DNA of 21,052 bases from Campylobacterota bacterium. GTDB taxonomy: Bacteria; Campylobacterota; Campylobacteria; Campylobacterales; Sulfurimonadaceae. How positions within the stretch are numbered: position 1 is the first letter of the stretch; every line of letters starts with the position of its first letter. Under the pieces are notes generated by a model. The model searched no databases. It saw only the letters and a list, made by a program, of their open reading frames with translations, and had not been told where the DNA came from. The stretch covers positions 1-21,052 of the forward strand of contig JAADDU010000030.1 of assembly GCA_013153755.1 (NCBI GenBank). Direction: 5' to 3'. Below, in pieces: positions 7,646 through 15,301 of the stretch. The translations under genes were made by a program, and so were the position numbers.

Positions 7646-10258
7646 ATGAAATTTTTTATGCTATTTACTATTATACTTTTTTTCACAACAGTTGAAGCCT
7701 CTTATCTAAGAAGTATTCGATTAGAATCTTTTAACACAAAAGATACTGCATTATTAGCTCAAAAAAAACTTATAGAGTATGCTAATAAAAATGAAACTAT
7801 CTCTAATCTACAAAAAGAACTTAATTTTGAATACAAGGTTATAAAAGTTGGTAAATATTATATGACTAGTATTGAGCCAATAAATGACAAAGATGCAGTG
7901 CAAACCATTTTAAAAACTATACATAATAGATTTCCAACTTCATATCCAAGAAAATTAAAATCAACTCCTTCAAAAGTAATAAAAAAAGAAATACAAGAAC
8001 AAGAAATCATAAAAAAAACAGCCCCTGTACAAATTAAAAAAGTTATACCTATCCCAGAAAAGCAAAAAGAAAATATCCAGATTATAAAAACTCAACCATT
8101 ACAAAAATATAAAACACAAGAGCAAAAGGTGCAAATAGATACACCGATATCTCCATTAGTAAAAAACAACATTCCAGCAAAAACATACGATACATGGTAT
8201 TATGCTCTTTTAGGAGTACTCGTTTTAATGCTACTAATTGCAATAAGATTTTTATTTAAACTAAAAAGGGAAAAAGAAACTTATGTAGATAAAAATCTAA
8301 TAAATATTGAAAAAATAGCATATCTAAAACTTGAACTTGAAAATAAAGACAAGGTTCTTTCTAATGCTACACATGAGTTAAGAACACCAATGACTGCGAT
8401 TATGGGTCTAACTCACATCATCCTAGAAAGTGATTTAGCAAAACAGCAAAAAGAGTATATACAAAAGATAGAAAATAGCTCTGAAAATATGCTAAAAATT
8501 ATAAATGATATACTAGATCTCTCAAAGATTCAAGCTGGAAAATTAAAGATTGAAAAAGCCGAATTTAATATCAATGATATACTAGAATATGTATTAAATA
8601 CTATATCTATAAAAGCAAAAAACAATCATATATCTATCTTAATGAATATAGGTAATGATGTCCCATCTTTACTTGTTGGAGACTCATTTAGGTTAGGTCA
8701 AGTTCTTATAAATTTACTCTCAAATTCTGTCAAGTTCACAAAAGATGGTGAAGTCTCTTTAAAAGTTGAAAAACTATCTAGTCATGGTGACCATATAAAA
8801 TTAAAATTTATAGTCTCAGATACTGGTATAGGTATGACAGAAAAACAGTTACAAAATTTATTTCAATCATTTCATCAAGCAGAAGATTCAACAACACGGG
8901 AGTATGGTGGTACTGGTCTAGGTCTCTCAATCTCAAAACAACTCATAGAGATGATGGATGGAGATATAAAAGTAACTAGTCAAAAAGATGTTGGAACTAC
9001 ATTTGTTTTTAGCATTAATTTTAACTTAAAAGATTCACAAAATAAACGACAATATCGTCTCCCTTCTGCATCTTTACTTAATAAAAGAATTTTAATTGTT
9101 GATGAATCAAGTAAAAATGTTATCTCTCTCATTAGATCTTTAGGTTATTTCAATTATAAAACACATTCTATACCATCTTTTGAAAAAGCCATACTAGAAC
9201 ATACTATAAAATTTGACATAATCATTATAAACCAAGCTAACCTTACAACTTTAGCGATTAAAAAGATAAAAGAGATACAAAAAAAGGATAATTCTAAGAT
9301 AGTTATACTCAGTGAACTTTATAGTATCATTAGTACCAAATCTTTAGAAGGACTACAAATAGGGGCATATCTCAAAAGTCCATTTACACAACAAAATATC
9401 TTAAATATGATTACAGAACTTTATGTAACTAAAAATTTAGATAATCGTTCAAGAAAGAAAAAATTTAAAGATAAACTAAAAGAATTAAGTAACAAAAAGA
9501 TTCTTGTAGCAGAAGATAATGAAGTAAATCATAAAGTTATCGCTGGTCTTTTAGCACATACAAGCATAGAACTTACATTTGTTGAAAATGGTAGAGATGC
9601 GATTATGCTACTTAATGATAATATTAAATTTGATATGATACTTATGGATATAAATATGCCTATTTTAGGTGGTTATGACGCTACAAGAGAGATAAGAAAA
9701 AATAGTAATTTTGACAATATACCTATCTTTGCATTTAGTGCTGATGTAACTGATGAGGCAGTAAATAAAGCTTTAGCCTCTGGGATGCAAGGGCATATAT
9801 CCAAGCCTATTATAGTTGATATATTTTATAAAAAAATCTTTGACACATTAAATATACCTATATCATATAGTAATCATAAAAGCATAGCTCCTATACCACA
9901 AAAACAAAAAAATAATTTCAAGGAGCTATCTATATCTGCTGGATTAGAAAGATGTAACAATGATAAAGAATTTTATGAACTTATCTTAAAAGACTTTAAA
10001 AAAATGTATATAAAATCACCTCAAAATCTTGAGAGATTATGTAAAGAAGCAAATTTCAAAGAGGCAAGACATATGGCGATGGACATAAAAGATATAGCAC
10101 TAAATATAGGTGCCTATAACCTCTGTGAAAGTGCTGCAACAATGGAATATGAATTTGAAAAAGCTTCAAGAAGTAAATGGGTAGAGTTGATTAATTTATA
10201 TGCAAAAAATCTTCAAAAGCTTTTTATAGATATAGATAAGTATATAAACAAAGTATAA
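7646..10258 (+). CDS. Membrane hybrid histidine kinase with SPOR-like sensor, two receivers and a degenerate HPt
   Basis: I start this 870-aa protein at ATG 7646, preceded by AGGAT and followed by a signal peptide (MKFFMLFTIILFFTTVEA). The open frame continues upstream to 7568, but that would bury the signal peptide. Order of parts: residues 19-103 are a SPOR-like periplasmic domain (YLRSIRLESFNTKDTALLAQ ... VGKYYMTSIEP), then a Lys/Gln/Pro-rich linker to about 180 and a membrane helix at 185-204. HisKA follows with phospho-acceptor H243 (ATHELRTPMTAIMG). HATPase_c has the N box LINLLSNSVKFT (354-365), DTGIGM and GGTGLGLSIS. Receiver 1 (about 480-595) has N529 where the phospho-acceptor Asp should be. 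Receiver 2 (about 616-735) is canonical, with E623/D624, D668 and K720. The HPt-like C-terminus (about 760-870) has M812 where the phospho-His should be. It likely senses the cell wall or periplasm and signals through D668. The partner regulator is unknown; the convergent HDOD gene is the nearest candidate neighbour. Confidence 0.92.
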   Translation: MKFFMLFTIILFFTTVEASYLRSIRLESFNTKDTALLAQKKLIEYANKNETISNLQKELNFEYKVIKVGKYYMTSIEPINDKDAVQTILKTIHNRFPTSYPRKLKSTPSKVIKKEIQEQEIIKKTAPVQIKKVIPIPEKQKENIQIIKTQPLQKYKTQEQKVQIDTPISPLVKNNIPAKTYDTWYYALLGVLVLMLLIAIRFLFKLKREKETYVDKNLINIEKIAYLKLELENKDKVLSNATHELRTPMTAIMGLTHIILESDLAKQQKEYIQKIENSSENMLKIINDILDLSKIQAGKLKIEKAEFNINDILEYVLNTISIKAKNNHISILMNIGNDVPSLLVGDSFRLGQVLINLLSNSVKFTKDGEVSLKVEKLSSHGDHIKLKFIVSDTGIGMTEKQLQNLFQSFHQAEDSTTREYGGTGLGLSISKQLIEMMDGDIKVTSQKDVGTTFVFSINFNLKDSQNKRQYRLPSASLLNKRILIVDESSKNVISLIRSLGYFNYKTHSIPSFEKAILEHTIKFDIIIINQANLTTLAIKKIKEIQKKDNSKIVILSELYSIISTKSLEGLQIGAYLKSPFTQQNILNMITELYVTKNLDNRSRKKKFKDKLKELSNKKILVAEDNEVNHKVIAGLLAHTSIELTFVENGRDAIMLLNDNIKFDMILMDINMPILGGYDATREIRKNSNFDNIPIFAFSADVTDEAVNKALASGMQGHISKPIIVDIFYKKIFDTLNIPISYSNHKSIAPIPQKQKNNFKELSISAGLERCNNDKEFYELILKDFKKMYIKSPQNLERLCKEANFKEARHMAMDIKDIALNIGAYNLCESAATMEYEFEKASRSKWVELINLYAKNLQKLFIDIDKYINKV

Positions 10259-11083
10259 TTACTCTTCATCTATATACTTTTGTTTTATCCTTTTTATCGC
10301 TCTTTTAAAACCTGATGCATTTAAAGAATACTTATCTACAAGGTTAAGTGCCTTTTCTATTGAGTACTCACTTAACTGTTCTTTAACATTTATGGCAGTT
10401 CTAACAATTTGAAGTGCGTGTACCATATCAACCATACTATCTGGTATTTCATGTTCATTATCTAGATATTTCATAGATTCAGAAAAGCTATCATTTAGAT
10501 GCAAATGTTTGAAAATCAATGCATTTATCTGAGCACTTGTCATCATAGTATGCATATTTTCTACATAACCTATATCTTCATAAGTATTTAAATCTTCTAA
10601 AAAATCATCTTTTAGTTTTTTATCCAAGATATCATGTGCTATTAAAATTTTTCCTATTTCCATTAGAAATGCTATAGGTGTCATACTTCTTGCTAAACCT
10701 ATATCAACACCCATATACCATTGAAATATCAATTCACTTTGCATTGAACTAATTTTAGAAAATTCACTTGTAGATATATCGTACGGTGTCATATCAACAT
10801 CAAAACTTCTTTCAATACTAGATGCTAAAACAATAGACCTAATTTGTATAGAACCAAATAGGGTTACAGCCTGAAGAATTGAAACAATGTTTTTTGAAAA
10901 ACCATAATATGGTGCATTTACTTTAGCTAAAATATCTGTCATCAAAGATGGGTCAGTTTCGATAATACTTACAATATCATCTATATTAGGTTCTCCTTGT
11001 GCAAATAATTTTTCTATCTCAATTACTGATTCTGGAAGAGGAGGAAGGGACTCAACTCGAGCGATAAGTGGAATGTAAGACAT
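10259..11083 (-). CDS. HDOD-domain signalling protein
   Basis: This 274-aa soluble protein is built around an HDOD domain (a relative of HD phosphohydrolases that usually lacks the catalytic metal ligands). The N-terminal part is typical: ARVESLPPLPESVIEIEKL, then IDDIVSIIETDPSLMTDILAKVN and AVTLFGSIQIRSIVLAS, which together match HDOD through about residue 200. I do not see a GGDEF, EAL or receiver domain attached. HDOD proteins act in cyclic-di-GMP, chemotaxis or stress signalling; a specific role cannot be given. The ATG at 11083 has AAAGG just upstream. The stop codon abuts the stop of the hybrid kinase on the opposite strand with no spacer. This leaves no room for a terminator, so the two convergent transcripts must overlap at their 3' ends. 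Confidence 0.88.
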   Translation of the reverse strand: MSYIPLIARVESLPPLPESVIEIEKLFAQGEPNIDDIVSIIETDPSLMTDILAKVNAPYYGFSKNIVSILQAVTLFGSIQIRSIVLASSIERSFDVDMTPYDISTSEFSKISSMQSELIFQWYMGVDIGLARSMTPIAFLMEIGKILIAHDILDKKLKDDFLEDLNTYEDIGYVENMHTMMTSAQINALIFKHLHLNDSFSESMKYLDNEHEIPDSMVDMVHALQIVRTAINVKEQLSEYSIEKALNLVDKYSLNASGFKRAIKRIKQKYIDEE

Positions 11084-11117
11084 ATGACACCTTTAGTTAT
11101 AATTTTTTAATTTTAGT

Positions 11118-11123
11118 ATTATA
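11118..11123 (-). promoter_or_regulatory. Candidate -10 box for the HDOD gene
   Basis: On the minus strand a TATAAT sits about 35 bases upstream of the HDOD start codon in very AT-rich sequence, as is typical of Campylobacterota sigma-70 promoters, which depend on the -10 box and periodic A/T tracts rather than a clear -35. It is divergent from the promoter proposed for the RNA upstream of purD. Confidence 0.45.
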
Positions 11124-11161
11124 TATAAAGATAGCTAAAATTAAATCAAGTTACTCTTTAG

Positions 11162-11167
11162 TATAAT
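11162..11167 (+). promoter_or_regulatory. Candidate -10 box for the 6S/purD RNA
   Basis: A perfect TATAAT ends 6 bases before base 11174, the first base of the long closing helix of the structured RNA. Start-point spacing and RNA structure therefore agree. The region upstream is A/T-rich with no clear -35, as expected for this phylum. Confidence 0.6.
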
Positions 11168-11173
11168 ACATAA

Positions 11174-11372
11174 ATAGTCTGAGTAGTTCGATATATCGTA
11201 AATATGAGGGTTCTACATTTTCAAATCGTGAACAAGTAGAATTCTTGTGTGTCGGTGCTATCGCTTGAGATATGTTAACTCTGTCGAGATAATGCCGCCG
11301 TTAGAGAATTCTCTCTTCACCCAAATTCGGCTTTTAGAACCAAGCCAGATACGAAACGGCTACTTGGGCTAT
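11174..11372 (+). ncRNA. ssrS: 6S RNA candidate (purD RNA motif)
   Basis: The stretch is visibly richer in G+C than the neighbouring genes and folds into one long irregular rod. The closing helix is 11174-11186 with 11360-11372, 13 consecutive pairs including three G-U. A large bubble follows (about 22 bases on the 5' side, 18 on the 3' side). The rod then continues with helices 11209-11215/11335-11341 (7 bp), 11228-11232/11316-11320 (5 bp), 11238-11244/11306-11312 (7 bp) and 11253-11262/11288-11297 (10 positions, one mismatch), and an apical loop. A long closing stem, a central bubble and an interrupted terminal stem in about 200 bases is the 6S architecture, which mimics an open promoter and holds sigma-70 RNA polymerase. 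A conserved 'purD RNA motif' upstream of purD in epsilonproteobacteria is known and, as I recall, corresponds to 6S RNA. No terminator is seen before purD. The exact ends are inferred from the closing helix. Confidence 0.8.
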
Positions 11373-11410
11373 CTTCATCGATAACCAACATATATAAAAT
11401 CGGAGAATTT

Positions 11411-12676
11411 ATGAAAATACTAATATTAGGTGCAGGTGGTAGAGAATATTCTATTGCTAGAGCAATTTTAAACGAAGATCAAGAACATCAACTTTTTTTT
11501 ATGCCAGGAAATGGTGCTACAGAAGATTTAGGAACAAATTTAGATATAAAAGATTATAACCTTTTAGCAGATTATGTAAAGAACAATAAAATAGAATTAA
11601 CTATAGTAGGTCCAGAAGCTCCTCTAGTGGATGGTGTTGTAGATATTTTTAAAGCAAAAGATTTAACTATCTTTGGACCAAGCAAAGAAGCAGCTCAACT
11701 TGAAGGCTCAAAAGTATATATGAAAAACTTTTTAGCAAAGTATAATATTCCAACTGCAAGATATATAGAAACTTCATCTATTGAAGATGCTTTTAAATTT
11801 ACAGATACACTTACAGCTCCAATAGTAGTAAAAGCAGATGGACTTTGTGGTGGTAAAGGTGTTATCATAGCACAAAACCATGATGAAGCAAAAAAAGCAA
11901 TAAGTGAGATGCTTAGTGGTAAAAGCTTTGGTAATGCTGGACTAAAAATCATAGTAGAAGAGTTTCTAGATGGTTATGAACTTAGTATGTTTGCAGTTTG
12001 TGATGGGGAAGACTATATTTTATTACCAGCAGCACAAGACCATAAAAGACTACTAAATAATGATGAGGGACCAAATACTGGTGGCATGGGTGCTTATGCT
12101 CCAACACCACTTGTAGATGAAACACTTTATCAAAAAGTAAAAGACAGAATTATACGACCAACATTGGATGGTATGAAAAGAGAAAATGCACCTTTTGAGG
12201 GTGTTTTATTTATAGGGATTATGGTTGTAAATGGTGAGCCAATTACTCTAGAATTCAATGTTCGCTTTGGAGATCCTGAGTGTGAGATACTTATGCCACT
12301 TATGACTTCAAGCGTAAGTGATATGTTTTATAAAGCTGCTACAAATAAACTTAAGGAGATTGATGTAAGTTTTTCTTCGCAATTTGCAGTAGGTGTTGTT
12401 ATGGCTAGTGAAAATTATCCATATTCAAGCTCAAAACCAGCCGAAATTATTTTGGATGCAACACATCATCAAGAGATAGAAAATAATACTCATATTTCTT
12501 ACGCCGGTGTAAGTAAAGAAGATGGTATTTTATATGCAAATGGTGGTAGAGTTTTAGTTTGTGTAGGGCTAGGAGACACTATAAAACAAGCTAGGGATAG
12601 GGCATATCTTAGATGTGGTCAAGTCCATTTTGCTGGTAAAAAAATAAGAACAGATATAGCTTATCAAGCTCTTTAA
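11411..12676 (+). CDS. purD: Phosphoribosylamine-glycine ligase (PurD)
   Basis: PurD joins phosphoribosylamine and glycine with ATP to give glycinamide ribonucleotide, step two of purine synthesis. The 421-aa length is standard. The N-terminal domain starts MKILILGAGGREYSIARAI and contains TIVGPEAPLVDG. The ATP-grasp part has PIVVKADGLCGGKGVIIA, EEFLDGYELSMFAV, QDHKRLLNNDEGPNTGGMGAYAPTP and LEFNVRFGDPECE, which holds the metal ligands. The C-terminal domain ends normally. GGAG (11402-11405) lies 5 bases before the ATG. It is the first gene after the 6S/purD RNA and no terminator separates them, so it probably shares that promoter. The RDD gene follows after 13 bases. Confidence 0.98.
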   Translation: MKILILGAGGREYSIARAILNEDQEHQLFFMPGNGATEDLGTNLDIKDYNLLADYVKNNKIELTIVGPEAPLVDGVVDIFKAKDLTIFGPSKEAAQLEGSKVYMKNFLAKYNIPTARYIETSSIEDAFKFTDTLTAPIVVKADGLCGGKGVIIAQNHDEAKKAISEMLSGKSFGNAGLKIIVEEFLDGYELSMFAVCDGEDYILLPAAQDHKRLLNNDEGPNTGGMGAYAPTPLVDETLYQKVKDRIIRPTLDGMKRENAPFEGVLFIGIMVVNGEPITLEFNVRFGDPECEILMPLMTSSVSDMFYKAATNKLKEIDVSFSSQFAVGVVMASENYPYSSSKPAEIILDATHHQEIENNTHISYAGVSKEDGILYANGGRVLVCVGLGDTIKQARDRAYLRCGQVHFAGKKIRTDIAYQAL

Positions 12677-12689
12677 AAAGTTATAAAAA

Positions 12690-13139
12690 GTGGATGAAAA
12701 TATTCAAAATACCCTTCATAGAGAGGGACTTACATTAGCAACAAATAAAAAAAGAGCCTTGGCTTTTTTTATAGATGATATGCTTTTATCACTTCTACTT
12801 ATCATAGCTTTATGGGATTCTTTTTCTAAAGCTGTAACAGTAGAAGAGATGATAAATCTTACAAATAGCTTTATCTTAGAATACATGATAATGAAAATTA
12901 TCTATCAAGCTTTTTTTGTTATGAAATATGGAGCTTCTATAGGTAAGATTATGATGAAGATAAAAGTTATAGAAGTAAATACACTTCAAACACCAAATGT
13001 TATAGCATCTTTAAATCGTGCTATTTTTCGTGTGATATCAGAACTCATATTTTATCTAGGTTTTTTATGGGGATTACTAAATCCACAAAAACAAACTTGG
13101 CATGATAAAACATCAAGAACTTTGGTTATAGATGCTTAA
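12690..13139 (+). CDS. RDD-family membrane protein
   Basis: This 149-aa small inner-membrane protein starts at GTG 12690, the only start in frame before the conserved region. The RDD pattern is clear: NKKRALAFFIDDMLLSLLL carries the first Arg and the paired Asp in the first helix. KYGASIGKIMMKIKVIE is the usual cytoplasmic loop, and NRAIFRVISEL with KQTWHDKTSRTLVI forms the C-terminal part. Three or four hydrophobic segments are present. The function of RDD proteins is not settled; some affect ion or osmolyte transport. Its end overlaps the lptD start by 8 bases, so it is coupled to lptD. An RDD gene next to lptD is, as I recall, a recurrent arrangement in this phylum and may hint at an envelope role, which is inference. 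Confidence 0.88.
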   Translation: MDENIQNTLHREGLTLATNKKRALAFFIDDMLLSLLLIIALWDSFSKAVTVEEMINLTNSFILEYMIMKIIYQAFFVMKYGASIGKIMMKIKVIEVNTLQTPNVIASLNRAIFRVISELIFYLGFLWGLLNPQKQTWHDKTSRTLVIDA

Positions 13140-15288
13140 ATTTTTAACTCTAATTAGTATCTTTGGTACATTATTACTTGCTACTGACAAAATTGCTATA
13201 TATGCCACAAATATACTTTCAAAAGATTCTAGAGTAGAAGCTTCTGGAGAGGTTGTTGTGGTTTATAAGGACTACTACCTTAGTTCAAATAGAGCTATTT
13301 ATGATAAAAAAACAGGAATTCTTGAACTATTTGAAGATATCCGTATAAATCAAGATAAAAACTACAAACTACTTGGTAACTATGCTAAGGTAAATATATC
13401 TAAAAAAGAGCGTTCATTTAAACCATTTTTTATGCTTGAAAAAAAATCAAAAGTTTGGATAAGTGCTGATGAGGGGTGTGCATCTGATAACAACTTTAGC
13501 ATACAAAGTGGAATGATTAGTGGATGTAATCCTAACAATCCCCTTTGGAAGATGCACTTTTCATCATCTACATATAATTCAGATACAAAATGGCTAAATA
13601 TATATAATGCAAGAATATACATATACGATATCTTACTTTTTTATACACCATACTTTGGTTATTCACTAGATACAACAAGAAGAACAGGTTTGCTTACCCC
13701 TTCTGTTGGGACATCTTCACAAGAAGGGTTTTACTACGAACAACCCATTTATATAGCTGAACAAAACTGGTGGGATTTAGAGTTAAAACCACAAATAAGA
13801 ACAAATCGTGGTTACGGTGGATATTCAAAATTTAGATTTGTAGATTCTACAATCTCAAAAGGTGAATTTACTACCGGTTATTTTAAAGAATATAATAAAT
13901 ATTTTCTTCTACATAACTTAGCAAATGACAAACATTATGGTTATAATTTTTTATATAGCAACAATGATGTTATAAACCAATGGTTACATACAAAACTAGA
14001 AGGTCAGTCCGGTATCTATATGGACTTAAATAGTATGAATGATGTTGACTATATAAATCTTTCAACAAATGATACAACAACTAATATAACTTCAAAACAA
14101 GTACTCTCTAGAATAAATATATTTTATAATGGTGAGAACAACTACTTTGGAGTATATTTTAAATATTATAAAGATTTAACTAAAGATAATAATGAGGACA
14201 CTATACAAAAGCTTCCAACATTTCAATACCATAGATATATGGACACTATACTTAAAAATCATATAATCTATAACATGGATATACAATCAACAAATATATA
14301 TAGATATGCAGGAAAAAGAGCGATACAAACAGATTTAAATATACCTATAACACTTCAAAAAAGTTTTTTTGATGAATATTTAAACACATCATATAAAGCA
14401 TATATTTATGGACAATATTCAAAATTTGATGGGGAAGAAGAAATACCTACAGATGAATATAAAAATGGATATTTTGCAAGATACTATCATATACTCTCTG
14501 CATCTACAGATCTGACAAGAGCTTTTGATGAAGTAACACATACTATGAGCTTTGGAGCTACATATACAGTTGGTGGTTCAGAATCTAAAAATGGGTACTA
14601 TCAAGATAACGAAAACTTTTGTGAAGATAAGAACAACCAAAACACACCACAGTGCGAATTTTATAATGTATCAGATATAGAAGAAAAATTAGAACTAAGT
14701 TTTACACAATATTTTTATAATATATCTGGAAAACAAATTTTTTATCATAAATTAGCTCAAAATATTTCTTATGGCAATACTAAAAATAAAATAGGCGAAC
14801 TTGAAAATGAACTTGATATTCAGATAAATAACTATATAAATGTATACAACAATATGTTTTATAATTTTGATGAACATAAATTTTCAAAAATTTATAATAG
14901 ACTGACTTTTAAAAACAATAATCTTGAAATATATCTTTCACACCTTTACAAAAATAGCTTTTTACAACAAAGTGATACATATTCTCCATTAACAAGCTAT
15001 ATCACATCAAGTGCAAGTTATACTTATGATTCACACTACTCATATAGTATGAGGTTTGATTATGATTTAGAAACAAGTTTAAGAAAAAGTATAGAAGTTG
15101 GTTTTTTGTATAAAAAAAGATGCTGGGATTTTGGTTTAAAATATTTAGAAAACAATAGACCTGTACTTACAGAAAACGGTTCTACTTCCATATACGATAG
15201 ATACTTGTATTTTACTGTTACACTAAAACCTATAATGGAATCTGGTAGTGGTTCTTTGTTTGACTGGAAATTACCTAGTGCTTTTTAA
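13132..15288 (+). CDS. lptD: LPS-assembly protein LptD
   Basis: LptD is the outer-membrane beta-barrel that, with the lipoprotein LptE, inserts lipopolysaccharide into the outer leaflet. The 718-aa protein has a signal peptide (MLKFLTLISIFGTLLLA). An N-terminal OstA/LptA-like beta-jellyroll follows (about 20-110: SRVEASGEVVVVYKDYYLSS, DKKTGILELFEDI). The long C-terminal barrel is rich in alternating Tyr/Phe strands and contains the family signature TTRRTGLLTPSVGTSSQEGF (181-200). Five cysteines are present: C116, C132, C497, C508 and C664. C664 in KKRCWDFGLKY corresponds to the conserved C-terminal pair of E. coli (C724-C725), here a single Cys. The protein ends LFDWKLPSAF, a plausible barrel C-terminus. 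The start overlaps the RDD gene by 8 bases. No lptE is in view. The LptM-like lipoprotein at 2373 may be a partner. Confidence 0.95.
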   Translation: MLKFLTLISIFGTLLLATDKIAIYATNILSKDSRVEASGEVVVVYKDYYLSSNRAIYDKKTGILELFEDIRINQDKNYKLLGNYAKVNISKKERSFKPFFMLEKKSKVWISADEGCASDNNFSIQSGMISGCNPNNPLWKMHFSSSTYNSDTKWLNIYNARIYIYDILLFYTPYFGYSLDTTRRTGLLTPSVGTSSQEGFYYEQPIYIAEQNWWDLELKPQIRTNRGYGGYSKFRFVDSTISKGEFTTGYFKEYNKYFLLHNLANDKHYGYNFLYSNNDVINQWLHTKLEGQSGIYMDLNSMNDVDYINLSTNDTTTNITSKQVLSRINIFYNGENNYFGVYFKYYKDLTKDNNEDTIQKLPTFQYHRYMDTILKNHIIYNMDIQSTNIYRYAGKRAIQTDLNIPITLQKSFFDEYLNTSYKAYIYGQYSKFDGEEEIPTDEYKNGYFARYYHILSASTDLTRAFDEVTHTMSFGATYTVGGSESKNGYYQDNENFCEDKNNQNTPQCEFYNVSDIEEKLELSFTQYFYNISGKQIFYHKLAQNISYGNTKNKIGELENELDIQINNYINVYNNMFYNFDEHKFSKIYNRLTFKNNNLEIYLSHLYKNSFLQQSDTYSPLTSYITSSASYTYDSHYSYSMRFDYDLETSLRKSIEVGFLYKKRCWDFGLKYLENNRPVLTENGSTSIYDRYLYFTVTLKPIMESGSGSLFDWKLPSAF

Positions 15289-15301
15289 TGGATATGATTA
15301 G

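Noticed and set aside
11301..11314. AGAGAATTCTCT palindrome as an operator site
   Set aside because: It is a perfect 12-base palindrome, but its GAATTC pairs with the upstream GAATTC at 11239-11244 within the 6S rod, which explains it better than protein binding.
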